Counted from the first letter of the stretch, positions 12,246 through 25,055 are shown. The stretch: DNA of 64,000 nucleotides from Geosiphon pyriformis (GCA_016748015.1 JAAOMT010000777.1:4347-68346), one strand, 5' to 3'. Notes: generated by a model not told the origin, from the letters alone. A program made the numbers and translations.

Positions 12246-14225
12246 GCTAGTATATAAATGCTGCAACAGTTTTATGCTCCATTTATATTATTCATACAAA
12301 CTAGCAATACTGACAAGTCAAGACTATTAAGAGAATTAGCATTTGAAAAAGACGTCTTTGTAGTATATATTTGTTTGTGTGATTCAAAATTGAGAGGCCA
12401 TCCAAAGTATTTTATTATTGCTAATGTACTCACTGAACAAGCTTTTCTGAAAGCTTATTATCTTACTTTTTTGTCAGCTTTGTTTGGTGTATATTCAGAA
12501 TTCTTTAATCAACAACTTTGTAAAAATACAGAAAATATATGTGGTTGTATGTTTGATATTTTTATTAGTGACAAAGATGATAAAATATTTGAGTTGCAAA
12601 ACACATTTTGGAATAATGTGTCAGAACAGATAAAATTGCAAGAGACCTTGAATAAGCCAGTGTCTGTTGTTGTAAAAGAGTTAGAAAGCCACTATAAAGA
12701 CCTCATAATTACTTTAAAAAACCTGTACAACCTCTTTTTATTTAAAGTGCTATTAGTTCTTGACAAAACTAGTGTATTAATTAACAGAAAAAATAACAAA
12801 AGTAATTTTTATAATTTATGGAGAGCACTACAGACTATTCCACACAAGACTAATGTCTGTTTTATAGCACTTTTTACAGATACACTTTTAAGAGTCTCAG
12901 ATTTTTCTTCTGTCAAATGCTATGATCTATCCACCAAAGTCAGTTATGAAGAGAAACTATACAAACTATTTTACTTTCTTGACATATTTAATTGCCATAT
13001 GCAACAATTAGCAAATATTACAGTTTCATTATCAATAGCTCAAATTCACAATATGAGACAACCTCTTTGAGCAAATGTTGATAAAAAAGCTATTATATAA
13101 TATGCCATAGAAAAAATTTTCTGTGACAGAAAAAAAGCCAGAAATATATATAAAGTGGAACATAAAGCAGTTATCAAAAAAGTAATAGAAGCACTAGCAA
13201 TTTTTAGACTACAGCTCTATTTAGAAATCTCAAATCTTTTACAACAAGCATCTGAGTTAATCAGTAGTCATATGAGAATCATGCACCATATTATTGAGAC
13301 ATGGAAATTTTTTACTACAATATCTTCTAGTAAACCTGTATTGGCTGAGACTGCAAGCCATATAATAAACTACTCTGAGATTTTTGTATAAGTTTTAGAC
13401 TACTTAGTCAGTTCAATTAGGAATCATGTTGTTGTCAATGCAAATAATTAGAGTAAACTTGTCAGCAAAATTCTGTGTTTTTTGACAATTGACAAAGTAA
13501 TTTAGTCGAAATCCAAACAATCAGAATCCAAATTCTAGAACATGTACTTACAGCCTATCATTATACAAGAATTTTTTGATGCACTTGTTGGTTCAGAGTT
13601 GTGCAAAAAGCTTAGTCTAATTTTTGCTAAAAAAGCCAATGGCATGATGCTTCGCAATAGCAAAATCAGGTTTAAATATTTTACATATGTTGAGTTCACT
13701 TCTATTAAACTGGATCTTATTAACTTTTTCTTTTGTGAAACAGCTGTGTTTTGTAAATAAAATCAAAAAGGAGTGGATATCATCATTCCAGTTGTTATGG
13801 TTCAAGATGATGAAACTCTAATTACAGAAAAAAATATGACATTTATCAGTATTCAAGTCAAAAATTGTAAAGCTGATGGTCTAACTAGTAATAAAGATCA
13901 GCAAAAAGAGAGCACACAATCATTTAAACAACAGAAGATAGATAATATATTTAAATAAACAGCTTGCTATATTGGCATTGATAACTGCAAACTATTCTTT
14001 TTACTTTATCTTGGGATTTACATGAGTTTTGGAGTGACATTTAAAGATATTGAATACAATAACACTTTAGACATTAGAATAATAACATGAATAGATTTCA
14101 AAGATAGAATGAGACATTTGAGCATTTATGGACTCTCAAAAAATGTGTATACATGTTTCAATAATACAAACAGTAATATAATAGAATCACTGTTGCACAA
14201 GTTGTTAATATTTTATGTTAATTCT
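12246..14225 (+). pseudogene. P-loop NTPase + REase-fold nuclease protein (Crinkler-associated family), decayed
   Basis: A single plus-strand frame (from 12258) runs through about 650 codons with roughly ten stops and no frameshift before 13958. The N-terminal ~270 residues are a STAND/P-loop-like domain: Walker A region reads TSNTDKSRLL (family SGTGKS, both glycines lost), followed by VVYICLCDS (family YICLRD) and LLVLDKTSVL, the Walker B region with Glu replaced by Lys. The middle has PVLAETASHI and a C-terminal domain begins around IQEFFDALVG (13570). Its nuclease-like core is retained: GVDIIIPVV (from about 13773) and FISIQVKN (about 13842), i.e. Asp then Q-x-K of the PD-(D/E)xK fold. Such NTPase-nuclease proteins are known from Crinkler-type effectors and from transposon-like multicopy families in Glomeromycotina. 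Which role this copy had cannot be told. It is inactive. Confidence 0.7.
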
Positions 14226-14596
14226 ATTGAAAAAAAAAATAGCATTCTGTAGGACAGATATAAAGCAAGTAATAAATGAGTTCAACAGTATAAAAAGATT
14301 GTGAAAAGTATTGAGTCTTTACAGTATAATCATAGTATGTTAGTGTATCATTGTCTTTTTTTGTCACATCTACTAATCCTCTGTTATACTAAAAAGATGA
14401 AAAAAAAAACACAAAAGAGCATATACAGTGCAATAAGAATAGAACAATAATTATTATTGTTCTAATCTATAGTAATTTCTTACTGGCAGAAAACTATTAT
14501 TGAATTGTGCAATATTAATAAAATCAATAAAACTTGCCAAATATGGTGTGAAAATTTTACAAAATAATAAAAATTTATATATAGAATTAACTGTAT
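14226..14596. other. no recognisable gene
   Basis: May contain the far C-terminal end of the preceding pseudogene. I see nothing else. Confidence 0.4.
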
Positions 14597-15830
14597 ATGA
14601 AAGATTATAATAATAATGGTTCAACCAAATATAAAAAAGCAATATATTTCCTGGAAATAGGTTGTAAATGTGGTTCAAAAATAATTTTAAAAAAGAAGTT
14701 TGCTAAATTACATGAAGCATTTCACACTTACTCTAAATTTGAACAAAACATATTTTTAATAGTCCAGCTAAAAGCAATAAATGATAGAGAAATAACTACC
14801 AGCCAACTTTTTAAAAAGAAAATGTATACTAATAAAAAAACTTTTTATTATTAAGATCACAATACACTTTTTTGTTAGAAAATATATCTTAACATGTTAG
14901 GAATTGGTCATATTTACTTTGAAAACATTAAAAATTACTTAATAACATATAATATAATACTATGCATTTATAGTAACATAAAATAAATACCATGATAAAA
15001 AACTAAAATAACAATTGATATAATCATTGCTACCACTGTGAAAAATTTTCTCGAGAATTACACTGAAATACATAGATTATTAAGTCTTGGTAAAAATGTT
15101 AACCAAATTACTCAATTGCATATATTTTTACTAATCAAAACTAGTTATAAATCAGTCTATTGTGATTTTATTGTAGATTTTGAAAATGATAAAACATTGA
15201 AATTGTTAAAATATGATGCATTTTGCAAGTTATGGCATTAATTAACACTTTATATTCAAATTATGAATTAAAGAACCAATTTATGTAATACTTGTTACCA
15301 TTTTTAGAATGATTTACAATACAATACTTGCAAAGAAGAAGAGGCAAAAAATTTATTGAAAAATTTAAAAAAACATCTAGTTAAGGCTAAATTAAAGAGA
15401 AACTATTACAACAAAAATACAAAATTAACAGAACAACAAAGATAATTAGTAGACAAGAATTATCTTGTAACAGAAGTTAAAGCTGATTATTGTAATGTTG
15501 ATGTTACTGCTCATTACAGTTATGATTGAGCACAAAATGTTCACATTTCACATTCTGATCAACAGGTAAAATTTATTATCTTAGTCTGCATAAAGTGTAT
15601 TTATTTGGTATATAAAATAAAACAATATGTAAACAAATTAATTACGTTCTCAATAAAGGCAAAATAATAGGCAAAAATCCTAATGGTATACCAAATCTGG
15701 TTTTTGATGGAATAAAAAATTGAATAAAAGTAAAAAACATTTGAAAATTATTTGTAACAATATGAGTGGTCAAAATAAAAATAATGTTATAGTGTAAATC
15801 ATTTATAATCATCAAAAATGTAGATCAGTC
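14597..15830 (+). pseudogene. transposase-like multicopy protein with DNxxGQNKNN signature, decayed
   Basis: The frame from 14597 carries, in order, a cysteine-containing N-terminal block (GCKCGSKI), FEQNIFLIVQLKA, LNMLGIGHIYFENIKN, FLENYTEIHRLLSLGKN, the block LLKYDAFCKLWH, a C-x2-C pair (NLCNTCYHF), ADYCNVDVTAHYSYD and finally ICNNMSGQNKNN near 15755. The last two are the family's hallmark (HYSFD and CDNCxGQNKNN), with the Asp before Asn changed to Asn. The frame is kept from 14597 to about 15655 with about ten stops, and the GQNKNN block follows after a shift. This family is dispersed in many copies in fungi and animals and is thought to be transposase-derived with an RNase H-like core. 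That role is inference. Confidence 0.65.
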
Positions 15831-15956
15831 TAAAATTTTAAATAATGATCTTTATGTGTTTTTATTTATATAATTAAATTTTATTGGTTAATATACATGT
15901 GGTTTTAATATATTATTTATAAAAAAAAAAATTTTATTAAATTTTATATAATATTA

Positions 15957-16256
15957 AACCAAATACAGTATTACAAAGTTTGAATATTATCTGGAATTTT
16001 TTTATAAGATTTCTACTTTTTTATAGCATATTTTACTAATTTTTAATCAAGATCTTTTTTATAAAGATTCATATAACATCAATATTTTCTTGAAAATTGT
16101 TTAATAATTATTAAAAATCCTGATTTAAGATTTTCAAGCACTGTTTTTTGTAATCTTTTCCATAAATAATCATATTATTACATATATATTTTTTAGCAGC
16201 TTTTTAATATCTTTTAATAAAATTTAATTCACAATGAAATTTTGAAAAAAATACAC
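15957..16256 (-). pseudogene. DDE transposase T2, C-terminal fragment (piece 3 of 3)
   Basis: The minus strand reads FSKFHCELNFI at 16215-16248 (catalytic Glu block), then AAKKYI, YGKDYKKQ, and a C-terminal tail with IIIKQFSRKY and YMNLYKKDLD. Compare the same blocks in T1. The fragment ends exactly at the family A LTR. The protein continues at 26033: the sequence up to NISA/KHKC there joins to the CIFFSKFH here when one copy of the 4-bp duplication is removed. Confidence 0.75.
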
Positions 16257-17201
16257 TATTACTGAAGATTTTTGGTTTCTTTTCTTAAATGTTGTTAATA
16301 CTTAATTGCTGTAAATTAATGCTTTCTGAAAGTAGTTGAACCTTTGATAACTGAATTTACTTTTCAAATTATCTTCTATAATTTAAACTGCTAAACTTAT
16401 AAGTAAAATAGCCAATTCTGTGCCAATTATATTATGTAGTTATATTGTAATAAATATCAACTTTTTTTTAGGAATTGCTTATCTGAAAGCTTGCTAAAAT
16501 TGTGTAATTACTTTGTAGTAAAAGTCAACTCTTCTATAGAAATCTTGTTTGTAAACTATCCTAATGATTATAATAAGAAAAATAAAAGAAAATAAAAAAA
16601 ATATAAAAGAATTGGAATTTTGTGAAGAGAATCATTTTCTGATCTAGGCCTAGAGTCATTAACAGTTTACTAAAATTGGTAGCTAATTAATTTCAAAAAG
16701 TTAGTAGAGTTTTCAGAGAATTTTAAGTGCAATTTTTAATTAAAAAATTTGGTTTTCAAGTATTGATTTTTATTTGATTTTTTTTTAAAAAAGTAAGAAA
16801 AATATCTATGGTAAGATAATTTTAATAAAAAATATATTTTTTTGAAGAAAAAAGCTTTTTTTTTATACAACTTGTTATAATACTAATTTATAAACTTAAA
16901 TTTTTTTTTGCTATGATTTTGACAAACTAAAGATACATTTTGGTAAATTAAAAGTTATTTCAGTAAACTATTTGTAATTTCAGTAAACTATTCATAATTT
17001 CAGTAAATTTTTACAAATTTTTGTGAATTTTTGAATGTTACATAGTTCAGAATATTGTATAATTTAATCATCTTAATTTCTATTATACAAATTAGGTTAT
17101 TAATTAAATAATAATATTCGATAATTTGATTAAATAATAAGTTATAATTTGAAATGATATTAATATATGCTAATTAATAATACGAATTATAAAGATAATT
17201 T
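16257..17201 (-). repeat. 3' LTR of element A
   Basis: Aligns with the LTR at 25056-26032. The edge facing the body lacks the last ~55 bases (the TGCTAATTAATGACTAAATTCC block plus the first bases of the body). The deletion seems to have joined two AATTTT stretches, since the copy at 31850-31950 has the intact arrangement. It contains the 20-bp U3 repeats near 16930-17030. Confidence 0.8.
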
Positions 17202-17830
17202 TAAGATAGTGATCCAAAATTATTGAAGTAATTTGGTCTGAAAATTGTTGAAATTTTAGTTTTGTGAGTTTGCCAATTTATTAAATTTTTATTGGTTGAA
17301 GTATTGGATTTTGTAGGACATTCTCACAAGTATTGAATAGGTCATAGAGTCTATAAGCTGTTTTAAGTTTGTAATAAGTGTTTGTTAATTCAACTGCTGT
17401 CTTAAATTTGTTGTGAATTTGTTTTTGTATAGCTTCTAAAGTGAGGTTTGTTGTTGCAAGTTCCAGTTTTTGTTCATAAAATGTTCTTTTAATATAAAAA
17501 TATCTAAATATGGAGATATATTCATAACTTTATTTATTAAGAAACAGTTGAAGCTTTTGTTGGGTTGTGGCATTTGGTATAATATCAATAGGAACAAATA
17601 AAAATTTTTTTTTAAGACTTGTTTCAAGAGTTCTGGCAATTGAATTTCAGAATAACTTCTTATATTTCTTCTATAAGGGTGATAATTTTGCAAATTGTTT
17701 ACTACTTGGACTGTAATTTCTTTTGGAATGTAATTAATTTGACTTCTATTGATCATTATGGATAAGTTAAAAAGTGTTTTTAAAGCTAACATTAATTTGT
17801 AAGATATTTGTTAAATGTTTCGGAGAATAA
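17202..17830 (-). pseudogene. element A: C-terminal extension downstream of integrase
   Basis: An open stretch of 118 residues (17436-17792) and its continuation toward the LTR encode a helical, Gln/Lys/Asn-rich region with no catalytic motif. Near the LTR it reads IGKLTKLKFQQFSDQITSII, which aligns with LGKITNAQFEELQTQITQII at the same place in element B4 (about 57809-57870). The extension is therefore conserved between two LTR families. Its function is unknown. Confidence 0.6.
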
Positions 17831-19480
17831 ACATTATAATAAAAATAAATTTTTAGAAATAAAAAAAACGAAAAAAAAATAATTTTTAGTATATAAGTTT
17901 TATATATTTTTGAATTTGGTTATTTTTTGATAATTATTTTACTATTTTTGATTAATGTTTCTGTATTTGTAGAGAGATTATTAATAAAATTAAATGTTTA
18001 ATTTTTGTTTTATTATAACTCTTAGTTCTAAATTTTGAAGAATGTCTTTAGGATTAATTAAAGAAAAATATGTACCAATTTGTGAAATTGACAATTTAGG
18101 ATTATTTCTGAAATAATAGTGCTTTAGTCAATTTCCATGTGCAATTTTAGCTAAGATTTTGTTATTAAGTCTTAACTTGTATAATTTATTGTCTAAAATT
18201 TCATAAATATAAAATGATTTATCTTATTTATGTTCAAATTTTCTACTTTATTGTTTTTCAATCTTAGTTCTGTATAAGAAAACTTTGTTTCTAACTTTAA
18301 ATTCATTAGTAATTAATGGCAATTTGTTGTTATGCCATTTTTTTTATTAAGCTTAAAAGTGTTTAATATAAGTTGCTGCAATTTATCATTTTTTTTTCCA
18401 ATGTGCTAAGAAAAGTATAAGCTTTTTTTTAAAAAGTTTTTTAAAAGTTTTTTTCTGTAATGGGTTGTACTAGATATGTTTCTACTGTAAAATTACTTGG
18501 TAGTATTGCTGTTTTTCTATAAATAAGATCAAATAGTGTGTATTTTGTAGTATTTTGTTTTAATGTTCTACAAGCTAGTAACATTGATAAAATAAAGATA
18601 TGCTATTCTTGCTTAAAATTGGTTGAGACTTTAGTTAGTAATTTACATAATATTAGTTAAAACATTTTACAAATCTATTTTTTTGGAAATAATAGAGTAA
18701 TAAAAAAAGTTTTTTGATGTTAAATTATTCACAAATTCTAGTATCAATTTGTTTACAAAGTGTATTTTTAATTAAATAAAAGTTTAATTGGGCATTTATA
18801 TCTACAAATTATGTATTCATATATAAAATTTGCTATTGATTTTGTGTATATTCTTTAGATGATTCTGGTTTCAAGCCATTTGATAAGGTAATCTACTACA
18901 ACTATTATATATTGGTTTCCTTGAGTGGTAATAGATAGTGATCCAATTAAATCAATACCAACTTTGTTAAAAGATTATTCAACTTTGATTGGATTTAGAG
19001 ATTCAGTGAGGTGAATTTTTTCTTTTCTTTAACAACTATTACATGATTCTATATACTGTCAAATGTTTTTTTGCATGTAAAGCCAAAAATAATATTCAAG
19101 TATTTTTTGAATTGTACTGTCTTTTCCTAAATATGCTAATAATAAATCTGTGTACATGTTGTATAAGATTGTTTTTTTTTTATTTTCTTGTACTAATTGG
19201 AATAAGTTGATTAGATTTTGGTGATTTTGATAATAAATTTTATTATGATAAATAAAATATTATTTGGATTGTTGTTTTAATTGGTGTTTTTTATTTAAAG
19301 ACAAGTTTTTAGATATAGTAAGTGTCTTTAAATAGTTTTTGATATTGTTGTAAGTTTTTGAATCTATTGTTGTTAATTTTGTTGTTTATTAAGCTAATAA
19401 GTTGTTGGTGTTTTGTTTGTGTGAGTGTTGTTATTAATTTTGCCTCATTTTTAAAAGGCTATTAACATTAGTGTGTAGTT
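17830..19480 (-). pseudogene. element A: integrase
   Basis: The minus strand shows the zinc-finger second half as ESCNSC (near 19035), then KVGIDLIGSL (first catalytic Asp block) and YIIVVVDYLIKW, as in Ty3-type integrases. The C-terminal parts are too decayed to assign residue by residue. Several stops interrupt the frame. Confidence 0.65.
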
Positions 19481-20880
19481 TGTCAGATTTGTGATGGACA
19501 ATAAATTTGTAATTTGCTAAGAAATCAATTTATTAAGATTGTTTGACACTAAGTCCAGTTTTTTTTTGTTAAGCCATTTGAGACTAATATTATCTGTGAT
19601 AATATTGAATTTCTTGCTATTTTGAAGATATTGTTGAAAATGTTTAAAAGCCCAAATAACAGCTGTTGCTTCTAGTTTTGTTGAGCCATATTTTGTTTCT
19701 GGAGATTTTAATGTTTTGCTGACATAAACAATAACTTATTTATTGACATTGTGATCCAATTATAATAGAATAGTATTAAATACTATGTATAAAGCATCAG
19801 TGGCTAATTGGAATTATTTGTTGAAGTCTGGATAGGCAAGAACTGGTACTGTTGTCAATTTTACTTTGAAAGTTTCAAAAGCTTTTTGCTATTCATTAGT
19901 CTATTAATATAAGATATTTTTGTTGATAAGATAATTGAATGGTTTTGCAATTTCAGAAAATTCTTTGATGAATTTTTAATAGTAAGAGGTTAATTCAATA
20001 AATTTTCTTAATTCTATAGTATTTCTGGGAGTTTTGAAGTTTTTAACAGTGTTAATTGTTTTTGGATTAGGTTAAACTCTATCTTTGCTGATAATATATC
20101 CAAGAAAAATTAAGCTTGTTTTTCCAAAGTGATATTTTTTAATGTTCAATTTCAGTTCTGCTTTTTATAATCATTGAAATACTTTTTACAGGTGAATCAA
20201 ATAAGTTTTAAATATTAAGAAGTATACATTAGTGTTATTATAGTAAACAACTATTGATTGCCATAAGAGTTCTTTATATACAATATCTATAAGTTACTAA
20301 AATGTTGTTAGTGTATTGTAAAGTCTAAAAAACATGACATTGAACTTGTAGTTTCCTTTTTGGATGGTAAATGCTGTTTTGAATCAATTTTTGGGATCTA
20401 TTTCAACTTGCCAGTATTCACTTTCTAAGTCCAAAGTTGAAAAAAACTTTGGTTTTCTAAAAGCATCTAGCATGTTGTTGATTCTTAGAAGTAGATAGGC
20501 ATTTCCAATTGTTACACTGTTGAGTTAACAATAGTTTACACAAAATCTGATTTTTCCGTTTTTTTTAACAAGAACTATTAATAAAATCCAAAGGCTTTTT
20601 AATAATTAAATAAGATTATTATTAAGCATTTTTTGTATCTTTTCTTTAATAAATTAATAGCTGGCAGATGGACTTAATAGACTTGTTGGTGTTTTGGTAA
20701 AATATCTTCTGTATGGATTTGGTGCTAAACAATATTAATTTTTCTTAAGTCATTGTTGTCTTTTGCAAATATATCAGCAAATTCAGCAATGAGTTGCTTT
20801 AATTGTCTTTGTTATTGGGATTCTAAGAGACTTATGTTGATTCAAGAAAGTTTTTTTTCAATAAAATAGTAGTTTTTAGT
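19480..20880 (-). pseudogene. element A: reverse transcriptase and RNase H
   Basis: RT blocks are visible on the minus strand: FTIQKGNYKFNVMFF (family TFTTREENFKFEVMPF), then VVYYNNTNVY (20235-20275) where B4 has VVYLDDTNVF. Both catalytic aspartates of the YxDD box are Asn, two G to A changes. The following FGKTSLIFLGYIISKD matches FGKTELKFLGHIVSKD. The RNase H part is recognisable from VYVSKTLKSPETKYG, LEATAVIWAFKHFQQYL and NIITDN. Catalytically dead. Confidence 0.75.
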
Positions 20881-21279
20881 AATAGGCAGAATATTTGGGT
20901 TTGAAAGAAAAGTATGTTTCACAATTTCAATAAATTTAGAAACAATTTAAACAGTTTTATCTTGAAAAATATTGCTATGTATTACTCCAATTTTTAATCT
21001 ATTTAATAAGATAATAGAGTAGTTGTTAGGATTATAAAATATAATTCAAAATTTCTTTATTTCTTTTGGAATATAAACATTTGGAATTGAGATTTTATGT
21101 TTCAGACAGATTTGTTCATTGGATTTAAAAATTTGGTAGGTGGTAATTAATTTTGGACAGATGTAAATTTCGTGATATTCTCCAAAGAGTAATATAATAA
21201 TTGGTTATAGAAGTCTAAAAATTTGATAAAATTCAATTTGTATTTTAAGAGTTATGTTTACTAAAACTATAAAATGTTT

Positions 21280-21690
21280 AGTTGAATTAAAACTTTGAGT
21301 TTTTCTATTACTCTTGCCTAATTGTTTTCTTTAGTTGACTGATTTCAGACCCAAAATTTTGATTAAAAATAGATAAATAACTTGTGCAATCTTTTTAGCA
21401 TGCTTAATTTTGAATGATTTATTAATTTTATTTTATAACATAATAATAATATCTCCAATATATTCTGTATTTATAATTCTTCTTTTAACATTGATTTCTT
21501 TGCTTGCCAATAATAATCAGGAAGCAATTTGAACTATTGCTTCTAGTAAAATTTTGAAACAATTTTAAGATTAATTTTAGTAAAGAACTTTGGTTGGAGG
21601 ACTAAAGTATTTTTGCCAAAATATTATAAGTCATATTCTGCATCAATTTCATGAGCTTTTTCTGGCTTTATTCTTTGTTTATTGTTGTCA
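21280..21690 (-). pseudogene. element A: dUTPase domain
   Basis: The minus strand reads EIDAEYDL (motif 1 region), LVLQPKSFTKINLKIV, ASKEINVKRRIINTEYIGDI (motif 3, II-x-x-x-Y-x-G) and KKIAQVIYLFLIKI (motif 4), in the order and spacing of the dUTPase in B4 (53581-54010). It lies between protease and RT as in B4. Stops replace several residues. Trimeric dUTPases hydrolyse dUTP and limit uracil in DNA copies. Confidence 0.7.
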
Positions 21691-22660
21691 AAGTATTTAA
21701 GTTATATAGCAGACTGATTTTTAGTAAAGTAGATTGAGATTGTTGTAATTTTTTCTTCTGGTTCTCCAAATTTAATTTTCTTTTAATTGTTTTTGTTGGA
21801 CAAGAAAATACTAAGAGTATAGTATTCTGAATACTATTAGTCATCACAAAACATGATGCACTCCTTACATAGTTTAATGTTCATTTGTTCTAATTATTAA
21901 ATTTAAGCTTTTTGGATCAGATAAGTATGATTTGCTATTTGGTAGTATGTTTTGACTTTATCTTCATAATCAAATCCAGTTAATTCTATAGTGTATTTAA
22001 AGTATTCTGCTTTTTTTATATGGCTAACATTTTTTTTGGTTCCTCTATTAATCAAAACTATGGCTAGTTTATAAGTTATCTTGGCATTATATGAATAATA
22101 GTAGAGTTTATTAAGAATGCTGTTGTATGCTATATTAAATAAAGTTTTTCTTTTTACTTTTTTAGCAATTGGTAGAACATATTAACAAGTTTGATTACAG
22201 ACTCAATCTTTCATTACAATATCAATCCAGTTGTATTCTTTTGGTAGCATTTTTCTATATGTGAAACAAATAATATTGTTTTATTTTTCACTTCTTTTTG
22301 GATATTTAAATCATTTTCTATAGTATGCTTTACAAAAATAGCATGTTTATTCTTCATATTTCTCCTCTAATAATATGTAAGCTTTAATCTATAAAAGCTT
22401 TTTATTATAATTTTTGTATTTTAGTAGAATATAAAGTGGTTTTTTTTGTAATTTGGGTGTAAAATAATGAACAATATTCTATTTTTTGAATTCTTCAAAG
22501 ATTTTTTGTCCTGCTTCTTTTGTTCAATTAGATGTTGATCCAAAAGCCATATATGTTTCAGTAATTGGCAATTTTTTCTTCTCTTTAAATTCAAACACTG
22601 AGACTTTTTCTGATTGTTTGTTAAAAGTACTACAAGTAGCAGGTACTCTGGTGTATTGTC
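21690..22660 (-). pseudogene. element A: cysteine-rich linker between protease and dUTPase
   Basis: The minus strand holds several paired cysteines, CYFCKAYY, VCNQTC and LCKECIMFCDD. The last aligns with LCRHCLIP..YCNDCD of B4. Spacing suggests zinc ribbons. The domain is shared by families A and B but too decayed here for more detail. Confidence 0.5.
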
Positions 22661-22679
22661 TTTAGTATAAGATCTTTAA

Positions 22680-23180
22680 TTCTTGAGTCTCTTAATCTAA
22701 ATTTGCATTGGCTTTAAGAAGCCAGTTATTTTTAACAAGAACTTGATATTGGAATGTATTTATGACAAAAATCTTAACTGAAATAATAATTTCATCAATT
22801 ATAAAAAAAAAATTGTCAATTTCTCTTATTAGTGTTTTTTTTATACTATTAGCTGTAACAATAACCATTTGAGCTGGTTGGTCAATATTTTGTTTGAGTT
22901 GTTACATCAATTGATAAGTAATAATGCTTTTAGCAAATTTACTGTTTAAGATTAAACAAATTGGTTTTTTTTCTATTTTGGTTTCTGTGTACATAGCTGT
23001 GATTGCTTTTTGCTCATTAACTGCTGCATTGTTAAGTAAGAATAATGATTTGTTTGCTTCAAATTCAAATGAAAATATATCTGAGAGATTGACATTTTGG
23101 GCAATTCTGACTGGTAGAATTGTATTGCTAAAAAAATTTTGTTTTAGTGCTGTAACTTCATATTCAAAAAGTGCAGTTTG
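22680..23180 (-). pseudogene. element A: retroviral-type aspartic protease
   Basis: The minus strand reads DIFSFEFE, ITAMYTETKI, then CLILNSKFAKSIIT where B4 has LILDSGFAGSIIT. The catalytic DSG is therefore NSK. It continues with IVTANSIKKTLIREIDNF, matching B4. The catalytic Asp is lost. Confidence 0.75.
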
Positions 23181-25010
23181 TTAAAAATCCGATTTTTTTG
23201 GCATTATTAGATAATTGAGTTGAATGTAAAATTGATTAGGTTTTTGCTGAACAGAATTTCGGGGAACTAGTTAATTATTGGGGTTAAATCTGTTGTTGTT
23301 TGTTAAAAAACGGTTTTGTGGTGTAAATTGGTTTTGTTGGACCAGTTTTTTGGCTAGTACTTGATATTATTGAGTGGATGGTGCCTAGTATTGTTAAATC
23401 TATGAAGATTGTTGATATTGTTGTTGTAGTGTAAATTGATAGTAATTATTTTGTTATTGAGGTTTTAAAAAGTAATAAGCTGGTAATAAAAGTTGGTAAT
23501 AAGATTGTTGAAGTTAAAAATAATGTTGATTATTCCTAAATTGTTGGTCTCTTTGTATTTTCCTGCAATATTGTTTCCAGTGTCCTGGAATTCTACAATA
23601 ATGACAACTTTGGAGTTGATTGTTTGATAATGATATATAGTTGTTTTAAAGTTACTGTTGAGATAACTGGTATTTTTGTTGTTGCTGCTGTTGTTGATTT
23701 GTAAAGTAGTTTTTTACTTTTTTTGTAAGTTGATCAATTTTTTTTTCAGCTGCTAAGCTAGTTTTTTTGATTGCAAGATTGACAAATTTGGTGCAATTTG
23801 CTTTTTCTATTGCTATTTTGTAGTTTTTTACATATTAAATAACTGTAGTTAAGTCTTTTAGAGCATGTGGACAAACTTTCTTAATGAGTTTATTTTTTAA
23901 TCCTGCAATAAACTAATCTAAAATCTGGACATTAGAATAGTATTCATTGGTTTCCAATTGTTGAATTCATTAAAGTAGTTTGTTAAACTTTTTAAGATAA
24001 GTCATGACAGATTTAAATGGTTCTTGCTTGATATTTTAGAATTGGTTTTGAAATGTAATAAAGATATTGTTATTTGTAAATTGTTTCAAAAAAGCAGTTT
24101 AGAATGCTTGCCAGTCTTTAAAAGGTTCAGCCAAGTTTTCAAATTATTTACCTGCAGTTTTTTGAAAAAAATAAAGAATAGCTTTGAGCATTCTAGTGGT
24201 GATCTATTTATTTACATCATTTGTTTTTTGGATTTTGTCAAGCCATTTTTGTGGACAAGTGTCAGCATCTTTTCTAGTAAACTCAGTAATTTTTGTGATA
24301 TAGGTAATTGTTATTTTGTTTGTGTTTTTATTTTCAGTGGTTTTTTCTCTATGGATTCAGAAATGTTTTTGCTATTATCAAAGTAATTGCTTTGGTTTTC
24401 TGCTAAGAAGTCAAAAAGATTGATATTAGTAGATATTAATTCTGGTTGTTAAGTAAGACTTTTTGGTGTGATGAAATTTTCTGGTCTTGAAAATCGGATA
24501 AAAAGTAAACTTGGTGTTTGTAGTTGAGCAAATAAAATTAGAAATAGGATAATAAAAAGTAGTAATTTTGAACTGGTTCTTTGTTTAGGTATTTGTAAGT
24601 GTTTAAAAGTTGTATTTGGTGTGTTAAGTGTTATTTGAATTGGTTGAGTGTTTTTTTTACTTGTTTTAGATTTGAGTCAATGTCCAATGAAAATTTAAAT
24701 TGTACTGAATATTTTTTTTTACAGTATTGAATGATGTTGAAGTTGAGTTTTTGAAAGTAGATGTTAAGTATTTACTATTAAAGTCTTTTGTTCCTAAGTG
24801 TAAATAGTGCAACAAGTTTTTGTACAAGTTGTTTCTGATTTCTGAAATGTTATAATTTTCAAAAAGATAATTGTTGATATAGCTCTCAATGTATTGAAAA
24901 AAAAATTTCTTAAAAACTTTAATTTCGTCTTGAATGTTGAATATTTGCTTGCAGTAAGTGTAAATCAATTGATAATACTCTAGAGTTGTTGTGTTATTTG
25001 TAATTGCCAC
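23181..25010 (-). pseudogene. element A: gag with CCHC zinc knuckle
   Basis: The first 114 codons (25010 down to 24666) are open and begin at GTG GCA; no ATG is available upstream in frame. Then follow a capsid-like region with RPENFITP, VMTYLKKFNKLL and a C-x2-C-x4-H-x4-C knuckle, SCHYCRIPGHWKQYC, at about 23565-23615. An Asn/Gln-rich stretch (23250-23550) leads into protease. Numerous stops, many at TAA/TGA where Gln, Arg or Trp is expected. Confidence 0.75.
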
Positions 25011-25055
25011 TTTGAATTTGTTGTTGCTATGTTATTTTCATGGAAAAGCACCAAA

